64,000 bases of DNA from Taiwanofungus camphoratus (Eukaryota; Basidiomycota; Agaricomycetes; Polyporales; Taiwanofungaceae), in contig CP021224.1 in assembly GCA_003999685.1 (NCBI GenBank), forward strand, positions 1,116,001 through 1,180,000, written 5' to 3'. The translations under genes were made by a program, and so were the position numbers. The first letter of the stretch is position 1; the number at the start of each line of letters is the position of its first letter. Positions 10,810 through 21,893 of the stretch are shown in pieces. The notes below the pieces were generated by a model that worked only from the letters and a program-made list of their open reading frames with translations, was not told the DNA's origin and ran no database searches.

Positions 10810-12260
10810 ATGCCAGGCCTCATCACGTTCCCGCCCTTTCCCAAGGACGTCCCCACGCATCCTTTGCTCACAGTGGATTATGAGTTAATCAAAGCGGGCG
10901 ATGCGGACGAGATCGACAAACTTTGGAAGGCGGCGACCGAGCTTGGCTTTTGGTAGTCAGTTTTTCCGCCTGAATTGCACATACGCCCGATGCTTGCTGA
11001 GATTGTGCTCCATGTCATGCATCACATGCAATAGTTTGAAAAATCATGGCACGGATGAGGAAGCGGATGCCATGTTCGATGTAGGCATCGAAACACTAAA
11101 TCTGCCTATGAGCGAGAAGATGAAGTTTGAGGAGGGTGACGAGGGAATACAGTTCGGGTTCGTGCTTTCAGCACATGCCAAGATCATGCAACTTCACTCT
11201 CTGACCCAGATACAAAGCGGCCGGTTCTCATGCTGCCGATGAGAACGGTACACTCGATGCGACGGAGTTCCTCGATGTGGCCAAGGATGACGCGCTCGCC
11301 TGGCCAGAGCAAGTCCACCGCACTTATCCTGAGACTGTCAACGCATACATGCAGTCCGCCATCAAGCCCTTCGTGCGTAAGTCTCTTGATGTGAACTTGA
11401 CACTACTTGCGGTGTTCAACACAAAACTCGGCCTGCCTGAGGGTACACTCGCGGGCCTGCACATTGCCGAGGAGCACAGTGAGTGCGTAGCGAGGGTTAT
11501 CAGAGCACCTCCGCAACCCGGGGGAATTTCGGAGAAGGCACTTCTTGCAGCGCATACTGATTTTGGGTCCTTGGTTAGCATGTATTGGCTCGAACGATGG
11601 CACATCAGGATTATGCTGACCAGTGCTTCAAGTCCGTTCTCCATAATCGCCTCGGAGGACTACAGGTTTTGGCCCCTGGAACTGATAACTGGCAGTATGT
11701 CAAGGTAAGCATCGCAATGCATACGTAATCGCAATGTTGATGGTGAAACTCTCATGTTAGCCACTTCCAGGTCATGCCATCTGTAATGTAGGTGACGCGC
11801 TGAATATCTTCAGCGCAAGCATAATGAGGTCAAATATGCATCGTGTAGTGTGAGATAAACAAACGTGCTTGACGTACACGTCCGCTCTGACGGGCAGCGC
11901 TTTCCTTCGTAGACCACCTCCGAAGGAACAGTGTGAATACGAACGCTACTCCTTGGCGTTCTTCACCAGGCCGCATAACACTGTCATACTTCGAGCACTG
12001 AAGGAGAGCTCGGCGGTTGCAGACGCGGTCGCTCGGGCACCGATGGGCAAGTTTGAACCTGGAGTGTCTGCCAGAGACTGGCTGATGCGAAGAGTGAAGA
12101 ACCTCAGGATAAACAACTACAGCGTGAGTACCCTGACTTTGTATTCTCAACCGATTGAGAAATGAACGAGATCGACATATATAAGGGTCCAGAAAGCTAT
12201 CGCTCCAGCTTGGGAACTGAGGATTATGCATCTATCAAGAAAGCGGTGGCATTAGTTTAG
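10810..12260 (+). CDS. 2-oxoglutarate/Fe(II)-dependent oxygenase, copy B
   Basis: Tandem paralog of the gene at 8656. Exons: 10810-10955, 11035-11157, 11210-11573, 11633-11704, 11761-11849, 11913-12123 and 12186-12260, giving 359 residues. Exons 1, 2, 4 and 5 have exactly the same lengths as in copy A, and the others differ by 3, 3 and 9 nt. Iron ligands are kept (AHTDFGSL in exon 3, SNMHRVV in exon 5), and the Arg-x-Ser motif reads ERYSL. The copies differ through the variable part of exon 3 and at the C-terminus, so both look functional and may differ in substrate. The donor of intron 1 is gtcagt rather than gtgagt in copy A. The duplication kept the introns, so it arose from DNA and not from mRNA. 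Confidence 0.92.
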
Positions 12261-12911
12261 GAAAGTGTGATTTAACATTCGCAATACTGACCTCTTACGT
12301 TGTCAATATGTATGTAGCGCTGCGTTCGTGTATATATGACAGAACGAAATATATACCTTGCGAATCATATCTGGAAGCTGGAAATGAAGCAGGCTTCTGC
12401 CCATGTCGCCGTCGCCGTCCGCAAGGGGAGTACACCGCGCTACAGTACACTTGCTCATAATGCATAAGTAAACGTCGTGACCGTAGTAGCATGGGCTAGG
12501 CACCGACCTTGTGCGCAGGGAATGATACAGAATTTGATTTTGCATAATGCATAACCAAATATGGAAAACAGTTATATAGACTAGTTCGGAGGGGAAACAT
12601 AATGACATAAGGATTGGTTTCACTCGTTACTTCGTTATTCGTAGCGTAGGCGGCCTTTGCGTAGTAGTCATTCTCAGGGTCGGAAGATCTTAGCAACCTT
12701 GAGGTCAGATTCCATTTCTCACATCCAGCGTGCGGCCTTGCCGAAGGAGCCCGTAGACAGTCCTTCCTTCGCTGTATAATACCGACGGAATATATAATCA
12801 ATCTGTTTCCTCCCTTTCCTATACAAAGCAGTCATCAAAGGCATAGATGCGGGTGCCAAGGAGGGTAACGAGACGGCCAAACTCGAAGCATGAGCGCACT
12901 CGTGTACGCTC
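12261..12911. other. Intergenic between convergent genes
   Basis: Lies between the ends of the oxygenase copy B (plus) and the dehydrogenase (minus). Overlapping open frames on the minus strand at 12295-12801 contain no recognisable domain. Nothing else is seen. Confidence 0.4.
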
Positions 12912-14420
12912 CTACTTATTCTTCACTTCCTCTTCTAGCCACTTCCACAGCCGCTCTCCGATCGCGTCGTCATATGCCTCTTCTCTGCACCTGCCCAACC
13001 TTGCCCAAGGAATCAGATACTGAACGGCAAAATACGGATATCAGTAAATGATAACAAAGAAAAAAAAGTAAGGTAGAAACCTCTCCGTTATAGTTCAAGG
13101 CCTCGGGCATTGTGCCAGCCCATAGTTGGGTCAGCGCACCATAAGGCGGCTCGTACGTCATGTAGTACTGAGATGACGAGAGAAACATGAATTCATGGCG
13201 GCTACTATCACTCCAGAATGGATCACGCACAATAATCAGGTGAGCGAGGCCCGTAATGTATCTCTGAAGTTCAGTCCGGATTCCTCCTAATGTCCATCTA
13301 CAATTAGCTGTTTGCTCGAATGCGATTACACTGAAGATCAAAGTGCATACCAGGATCAAGAGAGATAGAAATGATACCCTGATCAGCATACCGCTTCGCG
13401 ATCTGACGAGCTATCACCACATTTGCCTGCATCACATCCTTCACATCAGTCCTGCCCATCCGGTACCAACTTACCAAGTGAATACGTACGAATTTGCTCT
13501 GAGAGTATAGCTGCGAAGGAGACATCTTCCTCCGTGCCGGACCATCCTTGAATGAACCCCAATTGATGGTATACATCATAGCGGCGGAAGACGACGTGGT
13601 AATGACGCGAGCATGATGGTCCGGGGAGGTATCCTTGCCTGCAATTAAGGCAGGCATGAGGAGTTCAGTGAAGAGGAAATGTCCTGGGTGGATAGAGCCA
13701 GTTAGGAGAAATCAGACCGGGTCCGAAATGCGGACGCACCGACAACGTTAGTTCCGAACTGAATATCGTATCCATCTGCAGTAAGCATCTCGATGGGCGG
13801 CACCATGAGGCCGCTGCAGAGAAATCTTCAGACTATGACGGAGATTGGGGAGAACAGTACCAACGCGTTGTTAAATAAAGTGTGTAACTCCTTCTCTTTA
13901 CTGTACAAGCCGCAGTTCGCGAATGAGGTGAGTCGGAGATTCTTGAACTTGGTGAGAACGAGAACAAACCTCATGAATTCATCCGCAGCCTTTCGAACAG
14001 AGGCTAAGCTACTCAGATCTAATTCAAGAAAAATGGCCTCCTTCCCAGTCAGCTCTTTCAGATGCTTGATGGCTGCATCAGCTTTCTCCTGGCTCCGAGA
14101 CGCCATGTAGACCTTCGCATTGTGCTCCAAAAGACCCTATCGCGATGCTACTTGTCAGCAAATGATGGAGCTATGTTGTGAAATTAATCGTATGAAAATG
14201 ACCCACTTTGATAGTCTCGAAACCAATGCCAACATTTCCACCTAGTGATGAGCCGTCAGTACCCTTACCTGTAAGACGGAGAACAAGGTTCGAACATACC
14301 AGTAACAATCATGACCTGCCCTGTCAAATCTGGTATCTGCCCCGTCTTGAAGTCCCCCCTCGGGAACAGCGAGCGCCAGGCGACATCGAAGAAATAATAA
14401 GCCTCTGTTAAGAATCCCAT
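12912..14420 (-). CDS. Short-chain dehydrogenase/reductase
   Basis: A classical SDR oxidoreductase using NAD(P)H. Nine exons on the minus strand (14420-14300, 14241-14207, 14136-13970, 13900-13865, 13813-13740, 13683-13490, 13426-13351, 13286-13081, 13019-12912) encode 338 residues. The dinucleotide-binding motif TGGNVGIG spans the exon 1/2 junction. FNNAG is rebuilt across intron 4. The catalytic Ser lies in ITTSSSA and the Tyr-x-x-x-Lys in LYSQSK, both in exon 6. The LDPGGIRTEL segment follows. The hydrophobic leader ([10 protein letters not shown]) and the overall layout match fungal retinol-dehydrogenase or WWOX-like SDRs often seen in Agaricomycetes. An in-frame ATG at 14450 could add 10 residues. 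The substrate cannot be deduced. Confidence 0.88.
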
Positions 14421-15189
14421 TACGGAGAGATAGTGAAGTCGAAGGAGCAAGACAATCCCTCAAATGTAACAAATCTTAGAGGGAGCAACATTGTGCCTTA
14501 GTCGTACTTATACAGTAACTTGAAGTTGCCATTGCCGCTACGCAAGTGCTCGGCAAGTAAATAAAGCCGAAACGCCACCAGCGCGGATCCCGAAATTATC
14601 GGCTGAATTTGGAAATTGGCGTAATGAGAACGGCTTGTACTTAGAGCAACCGCCTGTCCAGTGCCCCGTCAACCGTGCTATATGTATATCTGCAACGGGA
14701 GCTGCAATGGTGATTATTTAATAAGGAGTAGAGACGATGACAATATCCTGGATAATGGGGGACTGAAGTTTGATATGACACAATCTGATTTTCAGTGTCA
14801 TAAAAGAGGCAGATCCGACACGACGAACGCCTCATACTCAGTGCAATCGAACGCTGGCGATGGCTAGCGGTCCGGGAGGTGAAACTCTAAGTATGTACCG
14901 CATGATTAAAATCCCAGAAGGAAGGGAAGGGAAGGGATGCTTTGATCTGTAATTGCCCTTGCCCGCCACGATGCCATTCTCGTCCCAGATATACACCAAC
15001 CACACGAGAATATACTATTCCATCAAGATTCAAGTGTCGTACTTATTGGCCTAGGACTAGCCTGCAGTGTGTGTGCAAAGAGAAGGGTGTACTTGCAAGT
15101 AGGGCTCAACTTATTTTCACACGAATGTCAACCCAACCATATTATTTGGAACGTAAAAACAAGGATGCAGATACTGCATGTCAGACAAG
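14421..15189. other. Intergenic between SDR and RPF1 genes
   Basis: Holds the SDR promoter and the RPF1 3' end. A short purine run, (GAAGG)n-like, is present at about 14920-14938. Small open frames on both strands have no known motif. Confidence 0.4.
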
Positions 15190-16674
15190 CTAAAGGAAGA
15201 AAGTGCGCCTAGTGGTTTCCAATTCGGGCTGCACAGGAATAAACGGACTCAGTGTGCACGTCCTGAAATCATAAAAACATTTCTGTACCTTCCAGATCCA
15301 TTGATATTCATCTTCCGTTGGAGGCTTCGCCGTCGTTTGCTCCGTCTCTTTCTGTCCGCCTTCCGTACCATCATGTGCCTCCCCTTCCGGGGGCTGGACA
15401 TCTTCAACGGCCTGTGACTCATCCTCTTCGAATACATCGAACTCCAAAGGCTTGCTTGGCTCCCCGAGTGCTCTCACGGCTGGTAGCCCCTTCCTGAGTG
15501 ATCGCAGCTTCAGTGTGAATCGAGGGCCAATCTCCTGCAGAGCTACTTTTTCTGTTGAACGGAAGGCATACCTTCGTATAAGCAAGTCAGCGGCTAAAAT
15601 GAGACTGTGTACAGCAGATGAATGAGAAGGCAACGCACCGGTGTCTTCGGAAAAAGAGAAAGTCTCTCTGGTTATGCAACGTGACCACCTGTCGTCCCTG
15701 GAACTCCGGCATGGGTGGGAACAGTGTCTGAAAGAGTCGCCCAACAGTATGGCCGAGACGGGTGACGAAGCCATTCAGAACGAGCTCCGGGTAGTGCACA
15801 GTTGCACGCGCATGACCCTACTGATGCGTCAATTTTATCCTTCTGTGCAGACAGTAGGTACGTACATGGATTTTTTTTGAAAGCTCTATAGATGTTAGTT
15901 TGAAATACGCTGTTGGGCCGTCTGGAAGATAAATGAGGGTAATGGCATCTACGAAACACTAGTAAGTATCATGCCTTCTACAGGAAAGACCAAAATTTGG
16001 ATATGCACTTGGCTTCTTCATGTCCTCGTTCACAACCATCATATGGCTGTAACCCCTTCCTGCTGCCCAGCCCGCTATGCGCCCCATCTCGAAGCCCTTG
16101 CCCTTCTTCCGACGTATGAACTCGGCACCAGGAAATACACCCACGAGCTCCTCGCAGAACTCATATGTGACCCGTGTCACCTTGGGCGAAGTGGTAATAA
16201 GCACCTTCGGAGGGACAGTCGGGTCCGCCGCCCCGGAAAAGTAGGACGCGAAAGGATCGGACGCGAGGTCGGCGGCATTCTCGTCATGAGGCTGCTCGTT
16301 CAGTCCTAGCTGGTCCTTTTCGGTGGGAGATGAGGTTGACGCCTCTGCTTGGGCAGGGGCAGAGGATGAGGATATAGCAGGGTCCGCTGTCAGGAAAGAC
16401 GGATCAAATTCACGGGTGTTGTCCAATGTGCGAGGAACGTTTTGCGCTCGGCGTTTCTGTGGCAAAGACGAAAAGATTGGAATCAGCACTTCTCGTGCTC
16501 TACAAGATATAGGCAGCATACCTTCTTTGCTAGAGGATCGTTCGCCTCTGCCTTTGCCTGCGCAAGTCTCCGTTGCAGTTTGTCCTGTCGTTTCTGTTTC
16601 CTCTGCTTTCCCGCAACCTCTTCCCTCTTCACTTTGTTTTTTATAGCCGACGGCTCGAATCTACTCGCAGGCAT
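15190..16674 (-). CDS. RPF1: Ribosome production factor 1 (Brix domain)
   Basis: A nucleolar Brix-domain protein required for pre-27S rRNA processing and 60S subunit assembly. Six exons (16674-16522, 16456-16009, 15948-15866, 15817-15639, 15571-15289, 15228-15190) encode 394 residues. The basic N-terminus ([19 protein letters not shown]) is typical. Brix hallmarks follow: [12 protein letters not shown], then [15 protein letters not shown], the HMMVVNED segment, [13 protein letters not shown] and [17 protein letters not shown]. The protein ends in the conserved RRTFFL, encoded in a 39 nt last exon. An acidic, Gln/Thr-rich insert lies near the C-terminus ([12 protein letters not shown]). Its start codon is only 150 nt from that of the divergent p24 gene, so they probably share a promoter. 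Confidence 0.93.
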
Positions 16675-16824
16675 GCTTTTAACCTTTTGAAGGAAAAAAA
16701 AAAAATGAATATGAGCGAGAACAGGGACGGGCACTCAGATCGAAAAGTAGATTCAGACATCACTGGTTCTTTCCCACGGCCACTAGCTTTCCTCGTCACG
16801 ACCGACGACGACCACGACACGTTT
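16675..16824. promoter_or_regulatory. Compact bidirectional promoter (RPF1 / p24)
   Basis: Only 150 bases separate the ATG of RPF1 (minus) and the ATG of the p24 gene (plus). A run of 12 A residues (about 16692-16703) lies close to the RPF1 start and may act as a nucleosome-depleting poly(dA:dT) tract. That role is inferred from the sequence type only. Confidence 0.55.
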
Positions 16825-17669
16825 ATGGCTTTTTCCCGGCGACCACGTCTGCTACCACTGTGTCTCCTGCTCTGTGTAGTGGCAACCACCAACGCCCTCC
16901 ACTTCTATCTCGACACCAATGAAAAGCGATGTTTTGTCGAAGAACTACCAACCGAGACCATTGTAGAGGGTCTGTAACGATTGCCAGTGCTATTCACGAC
17001 ATATGATCGTCTGGACTGAGCACAGCGCGTAACAGGGCACTATCGGGCGTTAGAGTGGTCGGAGAAAGACCAGACGTATGTCGGAAATCCCGAGCTGGGA
17101 ATCCTAGTAGAGGTGGACGTTAGTGACATTCCAGCGGCCCTTACGGTCACACGCAATTGCTCATATTTTGATGCGCTCTGCCAGGAACTGGACACAGGGC
17201 ACAACGTCGTCCGCACGCGCGGCCCGTCCGACAGCCGCTTTACCTTCACGTCGCACGAGCCGGGGGACCATGCGATCTGCCTCAGCTCGAACTATGGCGG
17301 CTCGTGGTTCGGGAGCACGCACATCCGGCTGTATCTCGACATCGTCGTCGGCGCGACAAAGCCCGATCTCGAGCACGACCGCTCACACGTGTCCGCGCTC
17401 TCCGCGAAACTGCGCGAGCTGAACCTCAAGCTCGAGGACGTCCGCCGCGAGCAGCAGTACCAACGCGAGCGCGAGGCCAACTTCCGCGACTTGAGCGAGG
17501 CGACCAACTCGCGCGCGGTGTGGTACAGCGTCGTGCAGATCGTCGTGCTCGTCTGCACGTGTGTGTGGCAGCTGCGGCATTTGCGGGTGAGTGCTGCTCT
17601 TTGTCCGTGCTGGTGTTTGCTCATTGTATTCGATGTCAGAGATTTTTTGAAGATAGGAAGGGGCACTAG
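16825..17669 (+). CDS. p24 (emp24/gp25L/Erp) cargo receptor
   Basis: A type I membrane protein of COPII/COPI vesicles that sorts secretory cargo between ER and Golgi. Three exons (16825-16969, 17036-17586, 17640-17669) give 241 residues. A signal peptide (LLPLCLLLCVVATTNA) precedes the GOLD domain, which starts ALHFYLDTNEKRCFVEELP. A coiled-coil stretch follows (LSAKLRELNLKLEDVRREQ), then a membrane span (VVQIVVLVCTCVW) and a short cytosolic tail. The last exon of 30 nt encodes the tail RFFEDRKGH, whose FF pair matches the family's COPII-export signal. Two Cys pairs in the GOLD domain are present. The longer frame starting upstream would bury the signal peptide, so the ATG at 16825 is preferred. 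Subfamily (Erp1-like versus Emp24-like) is not settled. Confidence 0.92.
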
Positions 17670-17947
17670 TTTTGTCTCGCTTTCGTCATATATATTGGGG
17701 TCTATATCACTTTCCTGGACACTACGCCACAGTCGCGCGCAGCGATTCTTGCATGAGATACCCATACGGTTGATAAGGCCAACAGCTTGAGGCGTTGATC
17801 ATGGGTCTTCCGCACCCCATTACAGATGTTGTGAGTTCATCTGATACTTGTTTGAGTATTCTTCCGGAAAGGATATAAGTGCTCGCGATTGTGGCTTCGT
17901 CATGAGTTATCAAGCATTTAAAATACAATTAATCCATCTATCTGCCT

Positions 17948-19477
17948 TCACTCCGGGTCCTCAATCCTCAGCAACACTTTTCGACCATACTTCCCTTCTC
18001 CTATCCTGGCAATGACATCTCGCACCTTCCTTCCAACCTCCTCGTCGCTCAGCCGTCCTTCCAGTGTCACAATTTCATGCGCCGGCTCCTTCAGCTGTAC
18101 ACCGCACTGTGTGAGGCTAACGTCCCATTTCACTCGCAAAACAGAAACGACCGCACCTTAAGCCCAGCAAGCGTTCGCATCATCGCCCCGCGCTCCTCCC
18201 TGCTGTGCGCCTCGTACCACCGGGTCTGCCAGAACCCGTGCGCGGTCAGGTTCTTAAAGATGAACGCGCTCGTCGGTAGCGACAGCGGCTGCTTCGACAT
18301 CGCCCCGTACGAGACCACGTGCGCGTCGGCCCCAAGCAGCCGCGTCATCTGCGTCGTCGGCTGCCCGCTCACGCAGTTCAACATCAGTCGGATCGGCTGC
18401 GGAGAGCCGGCGTCAGGAAACGCGGGGGCGCGATGAGTGAACGACGGGAGCGCGGGCGCACCTTGCCGCCTGTGAGCTCCCTTGCAGATTTGAGGAACGC
18501 CTTATCCGCGAGGTCATCATACGTGAAGACGTGCGTCGCCCCGAGGCCGCGCAGCTGCTCTTTTAGTGCCTCGAGGTCTGGCCTGCGTGCTCGCGGTCGT
18601 CAGACCGGCTGAAAGACAGAATCGCCGCGGGAAGCATACCGACCGGTTCCTCACAAAGTTCAGGGTTCTCAGGCCTCTGCGGGCCGCGATCTGTATCACT
18701 GCCTGGCCGACCTGGTGCGAGGTTCGTCAGATGCGAATTCAGCGGCGGAAGCGTGAGACGTACCGCGCTATTTGCGCCTGCAATGGGAATGTAAGATGAC
18801 ATGAGTGCTGAACGGCGCAGAGAAAGATGTACACACCGTTTTGCAGAAACCAGTCGCCCTCGCTGAGTTCCACAAAGTCCTTCAGCATATTGTACGCCGT
18901 CGGCGGATTCACCTTTGCAGCGCGAGTGCGATGAGCAGTTTGTCCGGCAGATGGCTAGAGCACACACCGTCATGGTAGCACCGTTCACTTCGCTGACGCT
19001 GCCGCTTGGGAGCTTGACCACGTCCCCGGACTCGACCGTGCGTGTGGTCGACCATGTCCCCGCCTGCTGCTTGGCCATGACGACCCAGTCGCCCTTGCTC
19101 AGACCCTCCACGCCGCTGCCCACCTCGAGCACCTCGGCGAGGCCCTCATTCCCGGCGACGCACACTGGCTCGGGCAGCTGGTGGCCCGGGCTGAGGGCAG
19201 ACACGGGGGCGGGCTTGGCGGGGTACACGCCCTCGATGACGTTGAGGTCGGAGGGGTTGATGGGCGACAGGCGGAAGCGGATGTTGAGAGCATCGTGGGG
19301 CGGAGGAGGGAGGGGCGGGTAGGTGAGCGCGGTGAGGACGCTGGAGGGGTTGCCCGTCTGAGTGTAGACGATGGCACGGTGGGCAAGTAAGGCAGGGAAT
19401 GTCGAGAATGTCGCGCGGAGGGATTGTCGCGGGTACTGTACTGGTAGAGAGCGTCGAACAGTACGGAACATGGTCAT
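17948..19477 (-). CDS. ETR1: Mitochondrial trans-2-enoyl-CoA/ACP reductase
   Basis: Catalyses the last step of mitochondrial type II fatty acid synthesis, NADPH-dependent reduction of 2-enoyl-ACP, needed for lipoic acid supply and respiration. Seven exons: 19477-18968, 18912-18837, 18777-18764, 18711-18644, 18582-18462, 18396-18157 and 18106-17948, for 395 residues. The Arg/Ser-rich N-terminus is a probable mitochondrial presequence. Family motifs are NPSDLNVIEGVYP (with the catalytic Tyr), VNPPTAYNML, GDWFLQNGANSAVGQAVIQ and YGAMSKQPLSLP. Exon 3 is only 14 nt, yet it is required to rebuild NGANSAVGQ in frame. The protein lacks zinc ligands, as expected. Two in-frame ATGs (19477 and 19471) are possible starts. 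It converges with the p24 gene, 278 bases away. Confidence 0.93.
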
Positions 19478-20169
19478 GGACGCCTTGTAGTTCGTGACCT
19501 CGCTATTGCCAATCCTTGTAGGAGGATCCCAGAAGGTTCAACCCTAACCTTTGATGACACTAGAGGGTTAGGGTTTTAATATTCTCTTCATACTTCACGG
19601 CAGCAGTGATATCCTCAGTTTGTAAGAATTCGAACGTCTGAGTAACAGCCCTTCTGGTACAATTTAAAAATGGCCATTAACGAGCTTCGCCAAAAATCGA
19701 CCTCTCCGAGATTTCCAGAGAGATTTAGGATTTAAGCCCGCCCAGCGTCGACATCGGATAGCTTTGCTTATTACGGTATGTGTTCACGCAACAAAATGTG
19801 TAAGCTTGCGACCTGCGAAATCTCTGCTAGAAGACCCCAGAAAAAGTTGCGCGTACGACAAAGTTGAAAGTACTATGTGCCGGTGTAATTTCTCTTGATC
19901 AACTGATTGTCGAACCTCCAACTCCCAAATTCACACCATCGGTATTCACTAATGTGCATTTGTGAAGTTGTTGATATTTTTCCCTTGTTGCTGCCTCATT
20001 GCTCTTGTCCCTTTACGACGTCGAACCTCTTCTAGGTGGGGTTCTTGTAACACGCTTGTTATACTTTTGATGTTACTCGACGCATGCTATTTCCCAGAGG
20101 CAGTTTTAACACCGAACGAATGCCTGATTCAACGGGATAGGTCATAATCGTCTGATAGTCATATTCGGG
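19478..20169. other. Intergenic upstream of ETR1
   Basis: Contains the ETR1 promoter, a telomere-like inverted repeat at 19540-19575, and otherwise unremarkable AT-rich sequence up to the decayed gene copy that follows. Confidence 0.45.
19540..19575. repeat. Telomere-like imperfect inverted repeat
   Basis: The left arm is aaccctaacct and the right arm agggttagggtt, separated by 13 bases, forming a stem of about 11 pairs with one bulge. Each arm resembles 1.5 units of the fungal telomere repeat TTAGGG/CCCTAA. It sits 63 bases upstream of the ETR1 start codon. Confidence 0.6.
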
Positions 20170-20801
20170 ACTACGAAGAGTACGACTATCTCACCGAATA
20201 TGGCACCATGACTCCTAACGAGGAATATCTCAGAGTAGACAAAAAGGTGAAGAAGCAACGGAAAATTCACGCCGATAAACTGCTGATACCAGCGTGTTCG
20301 CAGACTCACACAATAGTTCAGTTTCGGGCAATCGATTTTAGCGTGGAAGATTGTTCGTTGATCTGCGACTTCCCCAGCTTGACGAGGAGCTCGGAGGAAG
20401 TTCCCCCTTCATCACAGAAGGTGACACGCAGCCTGGAGTACTTCTGGAAGTCTGTCGATTGATATCTGAACGACCGCTCAACGGTAGGGAATTCACGTGG
20501 CACTCGCGTCTAGTCTGTGTCGAAGAGACAGCGCCGGTAAATAGCAAGAGCTGGTGAGGAGACGTTGCTATCGCGCTTCCCTTGTCCTTGGGGATCGCTG
20601 CACACATTCGAGATAGCCTGCAAGGGGCAATCGAATTGCTTGGTTGATGTATGATCGAGCCAGGATCAAATATGGGGCGCGTCGCTACCATGAGCGGCAG
20701 AGCTACCCGTCTTGCTGATTTTCATGCCTCGGGAATTTACACGCGAAAGGGGGGGAGGGACACTTTGTTCAAGTGGTTTTCTTTCTGAAAGGGGTAGGAA
20801 C
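20170..20801 (+). pseudogene. Decayed copy of the 53 kb membrane-protein gene
   Basis: This stretch matches, in opposite orientation, the gene and 3' flank at about 52598-53265. Similarity begins near the segment encoding YDYLTEYGTMTP, passes through the same intron position after VDKK, and continues beyond the stop codon of the other copy through a shared gggagggacactttgtt. Three defects are visible. There is a one-base deletion at about 20360-20366, just after EDCSL. A TGA stands at 20652-20654 where the other copy has a Trp codon. The last intron's GT donor (gtgagt) has become gcgcgt. The N-terminal, membrane-spanning part is absent. Retained intron sequence shows that the copy came from DNA. 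Confidence 0.82.
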
Positions 20802-21893
20802 GTCCGCATCAACCTTTTGACTTACCATAAAGAGAGATCTAACCTAGTTACGTAAGCCTTGGAAACGCTTTAAATGCGCAGGGCCTCGTTGAGATGCAAC
20901 GTTGTACTTTCTCGCTGTAATTTTGCCATTGGAAGAAACTTGTTCCTATTCTGTGTCTTGCCTTCTCGACCTTTATGGCGTAAAATATGTCTGCTCCTTC
21001 GATTCGCCGTGTATATCTACGTCCCGCAGACCATCCCCAGTGCTCGGGCGTTAAACGACGCGGCAAGAGCGTTCGACCATATTCGCCCGTCCTAGCAGAT
21101 CGTCTACCTTCTATAACTTTCGTCAGGGATGATGTTTTGATTGGACGGGACATTTCTATGCAAACGCGTGTGCATAGCTGGAGGGTATAAGGGTGGTGTC
21201 GTAGCTAGGTAGCGGACTCTTCCTGCCATTCTTTGAGGTACCACAATGAAATTTGCTCATATCTAGCTCGAATTTCGTACTGTATTTGAGATGTTCAAGG
21301 AAGGATATTCAGGTGTGATAACAAGCTTGACACTGCATGCTTTGCGAATTGTCCGGTTTGTATTACGATAGTATTCAAGGATACCTTTACGCCAGTTTTG
21401 CTTCTCTACTTGAGCTGGCACTGAGCTGGTGCGATCTCCGTAGACTTATTTGAGTCATTTACACCAATAAAATATGAACCTCTTTATTCACTTTACATTC
21501 TTTGCTTCTACTTCCCCCTTGTAACGAGCGATGATGAGTGTAACGTAAGATACAGGCGCAGAACGGAAGTCAAACCGGGAGACCGAGGCGACGCACGGGA
21601 ATATGTACGGTAGGGTAAGGGCTAGTCCAAAGCGAGAGAACATTAGTGTGGTGCTAACGTGAGGGAGAGACTGCAGCGACGTGCGGAATGAGAGTGGGGG
21701 ATCATGGGATGGATGGGTTGTATGTATGGGGCGAATCTGTCCGGGTCTTGTCGGAGTCTCGGTATCTCTGTGCGTCACTCTCGGCGCTGCCGCGGTTTGA
21801 CGTGGTTGTGCAGGTGATGACGGAAAGGATGCGTACGGGCATGGAGCATGGGTGCGTGGCATGATAGCGGCATGGGATGGGTATGCAGCGACA
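20802..21893. other. Gene-poor stretch and CDC55 3' region
   Basis: About 1.1 kb without a supportable gene. Its right part is downstream of CDC55. A tttatt at about 21481-21486, AATAAA on the minus strand, could be its polyadenylation signal, about 400 bases beyond the stop. Confidence 0.35.

Noticed and set aside
14921-14938. gaaggg-type repeats as a possible CRISPR-like or satellite array
   Set aside because: Only three or four short units without spacers; a simple purine run.
17304-17669. 121-codon Arg/Ala-rich frame overlapping the p24 gene
   Set aside because: A shadow frame created by GC-rich codons of the p24 coding sequence.
20848-21190. Frames of 67-101 codons downstream of the 20 kb pseudogene
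   Set aside because: No similarity to the 53 kb locus and no motif; overlapping frames on both strands.
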